This document shows positions 1-8,962 of a stretch of DNA of 64,000 nucleotides, one piece after another. The stretch spans positions 62,001 through 126,000 of the forward strand of contig BSDZ01000032.1 of assembly GCA_030268105.1 (NCBI GenBank), read 5' to 3'. Positions within the stretch are counted from its first letter, which is position 1. Every line of letters starts with the position of its first letter. Under the pieces are notes generated by a model that saw nothing but the letters and a program-made list of their open reading frames with translations, ran no database searches and was not told where the DNA came from. Source of the DNA: Volvox africanus (Eukaryota > Chlorophyta > Chlorophyceae > Chlamydomonadales > Volvocaceae). A program made the translations under genes and the position numbers.

Positions 1-751
1 TAAGAGACCTCGGAATGACTCGGACCGAATGAAGCCCGAAGCAGACGGACCCGCACTGGACTAATGTAAAACATTGTGCCTTCCATATCACACAAACTTA
101 GGAAACAGCACAATTTAGTTAAGCCAGGCCAAGCAGGTCGGAGACGACCGCACTCCGCTGTAGGCTGCCGAACTTGAAAACAAACTTGAACAAACAACAG
201 GACATCACCATATCCCAATCACCGACTTGGGCCGATCAGAAGGGCAAATGTCCGCACGCTTTTCTCCCGCTAGTTTGGCGTTACTACAGCGGTTCGTCTG
301 GTTGCCTCACATGTACTGCACGCAGAAAATATATACCTAATGCTGTGGGCAAATGAAAGGGATGCGACGAAACAGGTCCCCTCATGCCCCCATCGGCAAG
401 CCCAAAACAGTTGTTGCAATGGCGCTGTTGTGGTGTGCGCTTGCTGAGGCTATGGAAGCGTGGTTTGCCCCGCAAACCAACAAGCCAACCTCTAGCGTTA
501 GCCGCCATCGGCAGATTAATCGTTGCAAACACCGTGGAACGAATTTTTCGCTGTCCCAAACACACATATTTGTTTCAATCAGATACTTATCCAAGAACCT
601 ATCCTAAAATCCATAGACATCCAAATTGATGCATAAAAAACTAGACCTCAACCTTGTTTCCCAGATTTGGTACCGGCTCAAACCGTATTCAACTCGCGTC
701 AATGCTCTCAATTTGGCTTTAGTTAACGCAACTAATACAATTGCTTAGCAA

Positions 752-1822
752 TTACCTCCGCCATTTGCAACCTGTTTGCAGCTGCGAGCTGGCTGAGGGC
801 GACGAAGCTACCACCTCGCAAAGTGACCACCCCATCCAGACCGCCCAGACGCTTAAGGGGACATCCCCAACCCCCCCCCCCCCAACCAAGCTCTCAACCA
901 TGTGTGCACTTCCTACCGTGGCAGCGTTAGCGCATTGCCGGCCGTCACTGTCCCCGCCATCTCGCCCGCCCATTTCATACTGGCCCTCCTGATTCCCCCG
1001 GCCATACTCCCCAGCGCGGCCCTGCTGCGTCTCGGGCACCTTCGAAACACTTTTTGAAGCTTCACAGGGCACCACAGCAATGCTTGCGGCATACCCCACT
1101 GACAAAATGCCCACGTCTCGAGGTGCGAGCGGCAAATTTGGCAATAGCCTGGCAGGCGGCGCCACCATGGGGCGCTGCATCTCGCTCCCCTCATCCAGGC
1201 AGCGTGAACCAGTGGCCCCCTCTCTGCTGGAGCCTTCACGCTGAAACTGGAGCTCCTGTGCGGCGGTGGAGATGCTGGGCGCTGTAGACGGCCAGCTGTT
1301 CGGCAGCTTACTGCGACTCAGATGGGAAAAGCGTCTCCTCGCTTCCTCCAGCGCGGCCATCATCCGTCGGCGACCAGCCGCGGCACGAGCCAGCGCCAAA
1401 GCGTGAACTGAATCCGTGCATAACAAACCACCCTCTGAGCTGAAAGCTGCCACGGGAGGGATAAGCCAGAATAATGGAGATACAAGACGGTACTTCTGCT
1501 TAACATGTCCGCCGACAGGTTGGCCAGACTTCGGCGCTACCGTTGGAAAAGGAGTATTGCCCACAAAGGATGTGATGAAAGAGCTGGAGGGGAAACAGCC
1601 AGATGCATCGCTAATGGAAGCGTCCGTTTCCACTGCCTGTGCCAAATCAGCATTAGCGATGGGCGCTGGAGCTATTGCACCGCCCGAAATGCAACATGAC
1701 GCAAAGTAAGCTGGCGTGACCGGAAGAGGGGGCGTGCCTGCATCCATCAAAACCAGCACTTCCACAGTAGCCGCAGAACAGATAATTGCGCCGCTTGTTT
1801 GAAACGTCACACTCTTGGCCTT
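752..1822 (-). CDS. Ala/Glu/Arg-rich hypothetical coding region (R1)
   Basis: Long minus-strand open frame of 356 codons, the longest unspliced frame in the window, ending at TAA (752-754). There is no initiating ATG near its start; it is in frame with the ORF at 1823-2299 and separated from it only by TGA. Residues around 150-185 look like a basic amphipathic helix (ALARAAAGRRRMMAALEEAR). The tail is Gly/Asp/Glu-rich. A run of 13 C on the plus strand (881-893) lies inside and encodes Gly. The length is 10 in R2 and R5, which keeps the frame, and 9 in R3, which breaks it. The plus strand also has an open frame here (1416-1709), but residue composition favours the minus strand. Function unknown. 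Confidence 0.45.
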   Translation of the reverse strand, partial: KAKSVTFQTSGAIICSAATVEVLVLMDAGTPPLPVTPAYFASCCISGGAIAPAPIANADLAQAVETDASISDASGCFPSSSFITSFVGNTPFPTVAPKSGQPVGGHVKQKYRLVSPLFWLIPPVAAFSSEGGLLCTDSVHALALARAAAGRRRMMAALEEARRRFSHLSRSKLPNSWPSTAPSISTAAQELQFQREGSSREGATGSRCLDEGSEMQRPMVAPPARLLPNLPLAPRDVGILSVGYAASIAVVPCEASKSVSKVPETQQGRAGEYGRGNQEGQYEMGGRDGGDSDGRQCANAATVGSAHMVESLVGGGGVGDVPLSVWAVWMGWSLCEVVASSPSASSQLQTGCKWRR

Positions 1823-2299
1823 TCAACGACCTTCACAGGCTGCCTTCGGCTGTGAAAGAGCAGAGCGCCTTGACAGGCGGCCCGCTGGCCGGAGCTGCCC
1901 ACGGGGTGGGTCCAGTATCATAAAAGACGGAGTATGAATGCTATGCGGGCTATGAAGGCTGCACGGCTCATAACCGCCTGCAAGTCGGTCATCGTCGCTC
2001 CAGTCTGAACTACTGGGAAAGCACCTGCCGTCGCTGTCTCTATCACTGTCGGCGTGTGAGCTGCCTTGACTGCTGGAGGCGCTGCCCCCGGTGCTGCACG
2101 TGGAGCCCATATCGCCGCGCTCATCGACCAGACAGCAAGTACTACTACTGATGTAGCTGCAGATCATAGTGCCATGCGCGCCACCCAGCGCTGGCACGTG
2201 GCATGTTGATGGCGAGGCCGGAACAACGGGCTGTGCTGCTGCTGCAACGTCTAAATGATCCTCATAATATTGTCGTTGATAAGGACATGTATTAAGCGC
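1823..2299 (-). CDS. Ser-rich hypothetical coding exon (R1)
   Basis: Minus-strand open frame of 158 codons ending at TGA (1823-1825). Upstream it is bounded by TAA at 2300-2302. An AG lies just inside that point, but no in-frame ATG lies near the 5' end, so this is probably an internal or terminal exon. The product is rich in Ser, Asp and Pro, with acidic patches such as SHADSDRDSDG and SSSDWSDDDR. No known family was recognised. The next codons after the TGA continue in the same frame for a further 350 or so codons (752-1822), so the two may be one gene broken by a single stop. Matching copies lie at 8392-8868, 14966-15442, 45015-45491 and 56314-56790. Confidence 0.4.
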   Translation of the reverse strand, partial: ALNTCPYQRQYYEDHLDVAAAAQPVVPASPSTCHVPALGGAHGTMICSYISSSTCCLVDERGDMGSTCSTGGSASSSQGSSHADSDRDSDGRCFPSSSDWSDDDRLAGGYEPCSLHSPHSIHTPSFMILDPPRGQLRPAGRLSRRSALSQPKAACEGR

Positions 2300-2393
2300 T
2301 TACATCTGCGGCGAAGAGCACGAAATTAGCAGCATCCCATCACAGACATAACGATAAAGAGGACAACAGGCATATGTATACTGAATCTAATAA

Positions 2394-2573
2394 TCAAGAC
2401 GATATCAAACGCATTACATCTTCGTCCCTGAAGATTACAGCGCCACCATCGAGACGCCGACACCCCGTGACTCGCCCGTGTGCTCTAATCCCTAGGCGCT
2501 GACATATGATGTTATGAAGATAGGTCAATCCAGCCCAAATGAAGCACAGTAATAATGTATTGGCAAGATTCAT
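2394..2573 (-). CDS. Small hydrophobic protein with a 48-nt intron (R1 copy, donor altered)
   Basis: Minus-strand model: exon 2476-2573 starts at ATG (MNLANTLLLCFIWAGLTYL, a membrane-helix-like stretch). A 48-nt intron follows (2428-2475), then exon 2394-2427 ending ISS and TGA. The two exons total 132 nt and the phases close. In R2-R5 the intron starts GTGAGT and ends CTTCAG. In R1 one base change makes it GCGAGT. Because the intron is a multiple of three and has no stop in R1, retention would still give an open frame there. In the other copies retention gives an early TGA, as the donor itself supplies it. The frame is open upstream to about 2621, so a further 5' exon is possible. No family recognised. 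Confidence 0.35.
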   Translation of the reverse strand: MNLANTLLLCFIWAGLTYLHNIICQRLGIRAHGRVTGCRRLDGGAVIFRDEDVMRLISS

Positions 2574-3365
2574 ACCGCCAACACCGCCTCCTGCAGCCAG
2601 CAGCTCACCATGTAATAACAATGATGTTAACGTTCATTTAGCTCAAGTTGGAGTGAATAGGGTTATTAAGTGTTACATCATCATTGCGCCCAGGATGTGG
2701 GAGGTGATCGCAAAGCTCAAAAAGGTAATATCGTGCTCAGTGAACGTATTAAACGGCGTTATTCATGGATAATGAAAAGATGATCATCCGACACATTTTC
2801 TGTTCAGCCGCACGCGAAGCGAAATTAATTTAAAAGGAGGTCTATACCAATCCATCACATCGGACCATGTCGTAAATCCCATTGAAAGTATGGAAAGTTG
2901 TAACAGACCTAAATTTAGGCAATAGAAACAACGCTCTATGCCGCACGTTCGCCTGCGAAAGTCCACTGCGAAAATTTTCATTTCGACGGCCGCCTGTTAT
3001 GATACACATTTGATATTTTGCCGTCTAGCACCATATCATCACGTAACGTGCTGACCTTAAACCGATGACTGAAAGATCACAGAGGATGATGCCGTTTTAG
3101 CATTACGTACATGCGCAAACAACGCCTTCCCAAAGGCATGGCTGCTACGACCTGGCAGGTAGCGTCCCTGTTGACCGCCATATGTAGCTTCACACGGCCA
3201 ACCCGGGGGAGCAAACTTTTAAGCCGCGCGCTTGCTCGATCCTGCAATCCAAGCGAATCCACAGAACGACGTTGGTTGAATTCGGCCTTAATCAGGCATA
3301 GTAGAAGTATGGCACTCACTTGGAGCATGCAGGCAGACTGCCGTTGTCTCTTCAAAGTCGTTTCC
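2574..3365. other. No confident gene (R1; same stretch in R2-R5)
   Basis: Both strands hold only short frames (under 110 codons) with no recognisable product. A minus-strand exon of 48 nt is possible at about 3320-3367, between the 51-bp intron-like element and a GTGAGT donor, but nothing anchors it. Local composition is more AT-rich than the flanking coding candidates. Confidence 0.5.
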
Positions 3366-3367
3366 CC

Positions 3368-3418
3368 CTGAAACCCTATCCTTAAGGCCCCTGAGAATGT
3401 CACACATGAGAATCTTAC
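3368..3418 (-). other. 51-bp intron-like element, site 1 (R1)
   Basis: On the minus strand this runs from GTAAGATTCTC to GGGTTTCAG, a complete GT-AG segment of 51 bp. It is identical to a segment inside the LRR gene at 19001-19051. The identity extends over 60 bp in all (3366-3425), so only 2 and 7 flanking bases are shared. Further copies of this site lie at 9937-9987 (R2), 16511-16561 (R3), 46560-46610 (R4) and 57859-57909 (R5). Confidence 0.6.
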
Positions 3419-3831
3419 CTGAACGCCATAACTAACAAAACAAAGGATGCGATGGCTCAGTCAGTGAGATCGTCCCGCGCGAACTGGTAGCAACCGAAGT
3501 CGCTTACTCTACTACTTCTCTGTTCTCGTACCTAGCACCGTCCTTGAACACCCAGACTATAGGGAGCCTTTTGCTGCGTCACATGCCTGGAGTATTTCAA
3601 GATTTCGAGGTTCATAAGAAGTACCCTGGGGCTTGACCCCGAAGCCTGGGACATGCGCTTCTAAAAGAACCCGAATTTTCTCTGCCACCAAATACCGCGG
3701 TATATATAAACGACCAAACCGTCCCTCGTGCCCAACATAATGCTTTTAAATAGGCAATGGCCTTTGACTGTGCAGATTGTTTTATCCAAACCCCTACCTT
3801 TTTGCAACAACCAGCGCAATCTTGCACATAC

Positions 3832-4080
3832 CTGGAAATCCGCTACTCGCATCAACGGCACGCCTCTCTCCTCCGCCATAAAGGCAGGAGGAGAAGAAAT
3901 CGCTATTAGGGGCGTTATTCCGTTGTGCCACCTTGTTCCACCCAAGATGCCGCCCAGTCGTACGACGCGCCTCCTGGACGAGTTCTGGAAGGGATGAGTC
4001 AAAGCCGCTGCTGGAGATGCCTGGGGTATGAAATCGATTTTACCGTTAGATGTGAATTGATGGCTCGGCTCGCCTTGCAT
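3832..4080 (-). CDS. Fused ORF made by the internal deletion (R1)
   Basis: In long units two separate minus-strand frames lie about 4.7 kb apart: one ending in the region of 51740-51936 (R4) and one ending MRVADFQ at a GTATGT donor (47024 in R4). The deletion in R1 joins them in frame, giving a frame that begins MQGEPSHQ and reads through the scar into MAEERGVPLMRVADFQ before the donor at 3831. Whether either partner is truly coding is unsure, so this may be fortuitous. R2 has the same fusion. Confidence 0.3.
3882..3883. other. Deletion scar in R1 (4.66-kb block missing)
   Basis: In long units the left flank reads CCATAAAG then CTCGCTCC, and the right flank reads CCAACGAG then GCAGGAGG. R1 reads CCATAAAGGCAGGAGG, so the break shares only the two bases AG. 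The missing block corresponds to 47076-51739 in R4 and 58375-63034 in R5. Two-base microhomology fits end joining better than recombination between long repeats. Confidence 0.9.
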
Positions 4081-4181
4081 TAAGTGTTTTGCATTTGTTT
4101 GTTGGAATAAGGTTACGAGCAGACGACGTCTCTAATAAAACAGTGTTTTACCGGTGGACTTCTTAGGTCAAGCCAAAGCCG

Positions 4182-4569
4182 GTGCGGGTCAGCTGGCGGT
4201 TGCCGCGAAGGGTTACCGGAGGTCCAAGGTTAAATGGATTGGTTGGTTACGGTCGAATGGATGGTGAACCAAATGTGGTTTCAGAGCGGGTCACTTCGGA
4301 CAGGAACTTTAACAGGACTTCAAGTATATGTATACTAGAGAATCAACCGGTTTTGCTAGGTATCTGCTGTGTCAGTCCAGTATCGCGAACCGTCGGCGGG
4401 GGCGATGGAATCAGAGGACGTAACGGGTGTCGCAGTGTGGCGCGGGCAACTTGCACTGTCTTTTCAGAGTGTCACCGTTGACTGCCTATTTTGGTTGGAA
4501 ATTCATGTGATACTGTACGAGGCGTGTCAGACTCACAGCATTATTGAAAAGTTGTTTTCTGTGCGCTGA
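4182..4569 (+). other. Overlapping short open frames, uncertain (R1)
   Basis: Two plus-strand frames of 99 and 66 codons overlap (4182-4481 and 4369-4569). The second contains a plausible segment beginning MESEDVTGVAVWRGQ and ends at TGA shortly before the acceptor at 4638, so it could belong to the same gene as 4639-5114. No splice pair links them convincingly. Confidence 0.2.
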
Positions 4570-4638
4570 TTTTCGATTTTCAAAGAACCTCAAAGTTTAG
4601 CTGGCCACTGCTGGCCTTCCCTTGCTTGCTGCTCTCAG

Positions 4639-5114
4639 GAGATGTCGGACGTCACTTTCGCGGGCATCTATCCAGAAAGCTGCAACTACAGCAACATTTC
4701 AATCATGCTGTCCTCAATAAGCGCTGATGGTTGCGAGGAACAGATAACAGGCCTTGATGCGGTGTCTTGGGGACTGGCACGGTATTTTGCAATAAACACG
4801 TCTTTCCTATATATTCCAGTTAACCGACCGTTGAAGCCGGGGTAAACTCTAACCGGTCGTTCGGATATGAAGCTTCCCATGGCCGCACCAGATAATCTAG
4901 TGCTAATAGATACCGGATTCATTTGGAGAGTAAGTGGGGCATGCTGGGCGTGTCTGGGGCGGTCGGTCGTCGATGATGCAGTGAGCCATTCATCCTCGAT
5001 CCGCAGAGCTCATGGGCAACCAGTTTCAGCTTTCAGGAAGGGAGGGTAGCGTGCAGTATGGCCAAGCAAGCAGCTCCCACGCTAGAATTCTCCTTCTTTG
5101 GGATTAGAAGCTGA
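4639..5114 (+). CDS. Two-exon hypothetical gene with one in-frame TAA (R1)
   Basis: Plus-strand model. The acceptor GCTGCTCTCAG precedes 4639 and is followed by GAG ATG. Exon 4639-4929 has 97 codons, the intron 4930-5006 is 77 nt (GTAAGT to CCGCAG), and exon 5007-5114 has 35 codons ending at TGA. Phases close at 0. One TAA (4843-4845) interrupts exon 1. A competing reading exists: the minus strand is open without stops at 4686-4922 (78 codons from ATG), and the single R1/R2 difference here is I to L on that strand but I to N on this one, which favours the minus strand. Treat the strand as unresolved. No family recognised. Copies: 11208-11683 (R2), 52495-52970 (R4), and partial at 63790-64000 (R5). 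Confidence 0.3.
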
Positions 5115-5196
5115 CATTGGACCCCCGCACCAACCATCTGCTCCGTTGGTCCATCTCTGATCATGGCGGGCAAAAGCTTAATGGTAGGCTGGCCCA

Positions 5197-5330
5197 GGAC
5201 GGGGCCGGGGACGGGGCCGGGGACGGGGGCGGGGACGGGGACGGGGACGGGGACGGGGACGGGGACGGGGACGGGGACGGGGACGGGGACGGGGACGGGG
5301 ACGGGGACGGGGGCGGGGGCGGGGGCGGGG
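5197..5330 (+). repeat. GGGGAC hexamer minisatellite (R1, 134 bp)
   Basis: Tandem GGGGAC with GGGGCC and GGGGGC variants at both ends. G-runs of four recur every six bases, so a G-quadruplex on the plus strand is likely. The length is a multiple of the hexamer in each copy, so any frame through it stays open (Pro-Val or Pro-Arg on minus, Gly-Asp or Gly-Thr on plus). Confidence 0.95.
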
Positions 5331-5359
5331 ATGGGATTGGGGCTTCCCTCCTCCATCTC

Positions 5360-5501
5360 GGATGCTGAGATGACTGCTGTCCTGGAGGCCATGAGCCCCA
5401 ATAAGGCGGATCTCAAGCGTACCTCTCAGTGCACGGGTTGCCGGAGAGACTTCGCAAGCACTTGACAGCTGTGCTGCTGCCGGCAATCTGAGGGCCACCA
5501 T
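5360..5501 (-). CDS. Possible exon with a C2-domain-like start (R1)
   Basis: The minus-strand frame reads through [20 protein letters not shown] before entering the hexamer tract. [15 protein letters not shown] resembles the first strand and loop of C2 domains (pattern G-T-L-x-V-x-L-I-x-A-x-x-L). Only about 15 residues match. No Asp-rich calcium loops follow, and no clear donor separates it from the repeat. A chance match is quite possible. Copies: 11935-12076 (R2) and 53282-53423 (R4). Confidence 0.15.
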
Positions 5502-6093
5502 AGATGATAGATAAGACGCTGAGGCAACTATATCAATATATCTTATATCTTGTTATGGGGCTTTTGTCGATCGAAATTGTTAGTTGCCAAGCCCTTGCTT
5601 GCATCGGCTGGCAGTATGTAACGGCTCCCCATAAAGGTTACATGCGCTCCTTGTAACGCCATGCCTGCTCCACGCAGCAGCCCATTATATTGTCAAGATA
5701 CATCTATCTACCGTTCTAACATCGGCAAGTGCGTACTTAGTGATAAATATTAACCGGTCAGCCCTGCATAGAATTCCTAGCAGGAAATCTATCATGGCTG
5801 CCAGTGGTTCACCCCCACAGTCAGCCTGCTGATCAATCTTGCTTATCCCCAGAAATAAACTGCAAATAATACATTACGTAGATCAACCATTTTATTAACA
5901 GAATAACCAGAAGAATCGCTGGTCCCAGAGAAACGGACTCGTGGAAAGGAAGGGTGTGGCGGCAGGTTATGGCTCAGTAGCCGTACAACACAAAACGCGC
6001 GCTACAGTTTTGATACTGCCTATGTACAGTAGTACGATCACCTAATTTTGTACGACCGCAATTCATGTCAATTAAAGCCTATCATCATGACTT
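5502..6093. other. No gene seen (R1; same in R2 and R4)
   Basis: AT-richer stretch with stops in all frames and no frame over 60 codons. No RNA gene or repeat was recognised. Confidence 0.5.
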
Positions 6094-6372
6094 TCAACGT
6101 TTAACGTTCTTACTAAGACATAAGCTGCTGCGGTGTTTTTGTGGAATGAATGGTGGTAAGTGAGGGCTGCGGTGAGCTGCATTCACGGTCCATGCTTGAC
6201 CTGTACCGGGTGCGGCGGTATCCCCCACACGACTACACAAGGATAACAAATGGCGCATGTGTGAAAGCATGAGTGCGTTACACATCATTGTGAGTACAGC
6301 ATCAGGGATACTTCCCACATTAGCAACTATACCCGCTTTCATCGCACCGACGGCTCCACCATCCAGTGCCAT
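6094..6372 (-). CDS. Hypothetical 92-residue protein (R1)
   Basis: Complete minus-strand frame from ATG (6372) to TGA (6094-6096), with no intron needed. The N-terminal half is hydrophobic and helical in character (MKAGIVANVGSIPDAVLTMM), and the C-terminus is basic (LSKNVKR). No family recognised. Copies: 12669-12947 (R2), identical, and 54016-54294 (R4) with M to V and H to Y changes. The last unit would have it beyond the window end. Confidence 0.35.
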   Translation of the reverse strand: MALDGGAVGAMKAGIVANVGSIPDAVLTMMCNALMLSHMRHLLSLCSRVGDTAAPGTGQAWTVNAAHRSPHLPPFIPQKHRSSLCLSKNVKR

Positions 6373-7323
6373 GCACTACCGTGTGTCCCACATGCCTCGT
6401 GCCCAACACAAGCCTTAAGAACGGCACCTGGTCCCCATCCGCCGGGATATGCCCGTTTGCCAGTGGTCGGTGAAGGTGCGACAAACACCGCACCCTACAA
6501 CCACGATATCACCCTGAACAGGATGGACGGAATACTGGGAATGAAGCCTTCCAGGCTACCCATATCTGCAGCTAAGAGACCTCGGAATGACTCGGACCGA
6601 ATGAAGCCCGAAGCAGACGGACCCGCACTGGACTAATGTAAAACATTGTGCCTTCCATATCACACAAACTTAGGAAACAGCACAATTTAGTTAAGCCAGG
6701 CCAAGCAGGTCGGAGACGACCGCACTCCGCTGTAGGCTGCCGAACTTGAAAACAAACTTGAACAAACAACAGGACATCACCATATCCCAATCACCGACTT
6801 GGGCCGATCAGAAGGGCAAATGTCCGCACGCTTTTCTCCCGCTAGTTTGGCGTTACTACAGCGGTTCGTCTGGTTGCCTCACATGTACTGCACGCAGAAA
6901 ATATATACCTAATGCTGTGGGCAAATGAAAGGGATGCGACGAAACAGGTCCCCTCATGCCCCCATCGGCAAGCCCAAAACAGTTGTTGCAATGGCGCTGT
7001 TGTGGTGTGCGCTTGCTGAGGCTATGGAAGCGTGGTTTGCCCCGCAAACCAACAAGCCAACCTCTAGCGTTAGCCGCCATCGGCAGATTAATCGTTGCAA
7101 ACACCGTGGAACGAATTTTTCGCTGTCCCAAACACACATATTTGTTTCAATCAGATACTTATCCAAGAACCTATCCTAAAATCCATAGACATCCAAATTG
7201 ATGCATAAAAAACTAGACCTCAACCTTGTTTCCCAGATTTGGTACCGGCTCAAACCGTATTCAACTCGCGTCAATGCTCTCAATTTGGCTTTAGTTAACG
7301 CAACTAATACAATTGCTTAGCAA

Positions 7324-8391
7324 TTACCTCCGCCATTTGCAACCTGTTTGCAGCTGCGAGCTGGCTGAGGGCGACGAAGCTACCACCTCGCAAAGTGACC
7401 ACCCCATCCAGACCGCCCAGACGCTTAAGGGGACATCCCCAACCCCCCCCCCAACCAAGCTCTCAACCATGTGTGCACTTCCTACCGTGGCAGCGTTAGC
7501 GCATTGCCGGCCGTCACTGTCCCCGCCATCTCGCCCGCCCATTTCATACTGGCCCTCCTGATTCCCCCGGCCATACTCCCCAGCGCGGCCCTGCTGCGTC
7601 TCGGGCACCTTCGAAACACTTTTTGAAGCTTCACAGGGCACCACAGCAATGCTTGCGGCATACCCCACTGACAAAATGCCCACGTCTCGAGGTGCGAGCG
7701 GCAAATTTGGCAATAGCCTGGCAGGCGGCGCCACCATGGGGCGCTGCATCTCGCTCCCCTCATCCAGGCAGCGTGAACCAGTGGCCCCCTCTCTGCTGGA
7801 GCCTTCACGCTGAAACTGGAGCTCCTGTGCGGCGGTGGAGATGCTGGGCGCTGTAGACGGCCAGCTGTTCGGCAGCTTACTGCGACTCAGATGGGAAAAG
7901 CGTCTCCTCGCTTCCTCCAGCGCGGCCATCATCCGTCGGCGACCAGCCGCGGCACGAGCCAGCGCCAAAGCGTGAACTGAATCCGTGCATAACAAACCAC
8001 CCTCTGAGCTGAAAGCTGCCACGGGAGGGATAAGCCAGAATAATGGAGATACAAGACGGTACTTCTGCTTAACATGTCCGCCGACAGGTTGGCCAGACTT
8101 CGGCGCTACCGTTGGAAAAGGAGTATTGCCCACAAAGGATGTGATGAAAGAGCTGGAGGGGAAACAGCCAGATGCATCGCTAATGGAAGCGTCCGTTTCC
8201 ACTGCCTGTGCCAAATCAGCATTAGCGATGGGCGCTGGAGCTATTGCACCGCCCGAAATGCAACATGACGCAAAGTAAGCTGGCGTGACCGGAAGAGGGG
8301 GCGTGCCTGCATCCATCAAAACCAGCACTTCCACAGTAGCCGCAGAACAGATAATTGCGCCGCTTGTTTGAAACGTCACACTCTTGGCCTT
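7324..8391 (-). CDS. Ala/Glu/Arg-rich hypothetical coding region (R2 copy)
   Basis: Copy of 752-1822. The internal C tract is 10 long (7443-7452), three fewer than in R1, so one Gly codon is lost and the frame holds. Confidence 0.45.
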   Translation of the reverse strand, partial: KAKSVTFQTSGAIICSAATVEVLVLMDAGTPPLPVTPAYFASCCISGGAIAPAPIANADLAQAVETDASISDASGCFPSSSFITSFVGNTPFPTVAPKSGQPVGGHVKQKYRLVSPLFWLIPPVAAFSSEGGLLCTDSVHALALARAAAGRRRMMAALEEARRRFSHLSRSKLPNSWPSTAPSISTAAQELQFQREGSSREGATGSRCLDEGSEMQRPMVAPPARLLPNLPLAPRDVGILSVGYAASIAVVPCEASKSVSKVPETQQGRAGEYGRGNQEGQYEMGGRDGGDSDGRQCANAATVGSAHMVESLVGGGVGDVPLSVWAVWMGWSLCEVVASSPSASSQLQTGCKWRR

Positions 8392-8868
8392 TCAACGACC
8401 TTCACAGGCTGCCTTCGGCTGTGAAAGAGCAGAGCGCCTTGACAGGCGGCCCGCTGGCCGGAGCTGCCCACGGGGTGGGTCCAGTATCATAAAAGACGGA
8501 GTATGAATGCTATGCGGGCTATGAAGGCTGCACGGCTCATAACCGCCTGCAAGTCGGTCATCGTCGCTCCAGTCTGAACTACTGGGAAAGCACCTGCCGT
8601 CGCTGTCTCTATCACTGTCGGCGTGTGAGCTGCCTTGACTGCTGGAGGCGCTGCCCCCGGTGCTGCACGTGGAGCCCATATCGCCGCGCTCATCGACCAG
8701 ACAGCAAGTACTACTACTGATGTAGCTGCAGATCATAGTGCCATGCGCGCCACCCAGCGCTGGCACGTGGCATGTTGATGGCGAGGCCGGAACAACGGGC
8801 TGTGCTGCTGCTGCAACGTCTAAATGATCCTCATAATATTGTCGTTGATAAGGACATGTATTAAGCGC
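8392..8868 (-). CDS. Ser-rich hypothetical coding exon (R2 copy)
   Basis: Copy of the R1 frame at 1823-2299, same length and same TGA end. Nothing copy-specific was noticed. Confidence 0.4.
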   Translation of the reverse strand, partial: ALNTCPYQRQYYEDHLDVAAAAQPVVPASPSTCHVPALGGAHGTMICSYISSSTCCLVDERGDMGSTCSTGGSASSSQGSSHADSDRDSDGRCFPSSSDWSDDDRLAGGYEPCSLHSPHSIHTPSFMILDPPRGQLRPAGRLSRRSALSQPKAACEGR

Positions 8869-8962
8869 TTACATCTGCGGCGAAGAGCACGAAATTAGCA
8901 GCATCCCATCACAGACATAACGATAAAGAGGACAACAGGCATATGTATACTGAATCTAATAA

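Larger units (their letters stand above)
1..6572 (+). repeat. Macrosatellite unit R1 (short form, 6,572 bp)
   Basis: Direct-repeat unit, near-identical to R2 and to the matching parts of R3, R4 and R5. The unit start is arbitrary and set at the window edge, at the bases TAAGAGACC. It is a short unit: a block of about 4,664 bp present in R3-R5 is missing at 3882/3883. R1 carries private differences, including a 13-C tract at 881-893, a C in place of T in a GTGAGT donor near 2474, and an I/N difference near 4813. Its left neighbour is outside the window, so the array probably continues. Confidence 0.97.

Noticed and set aside
1416..1793. Plus-strand gene ending at TGA when TAA is read as sense
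   Set aside because: Its reading looked good at first, but it is antisense to a longer, stop-free minus frame with more natural composition. It was not used as evidence for a changed code.
1820..1828. Selenocysteine at the in-frame TGA
   Set aside because: No selenoprotein family is recognisable and no SECIS-like hairpin was seen downstream, so it is reported simply as an in-frame stop.
3701..3710. TATATATAAA as a TATA box
   Set aside because: It lies in a region antisense to a possible intron, no transcript start or downstream gene supports it, and AT runs of this length occur by chance.
5178..5501. Pro-Arg, Pro-Val and Gly-Asp repeat proteins over the GGGGAC tract
   Set aside because: A hexamer repeat without stops is open in all frames. 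No start or splice support beyond that, so it is annotated as a minisatellite only.
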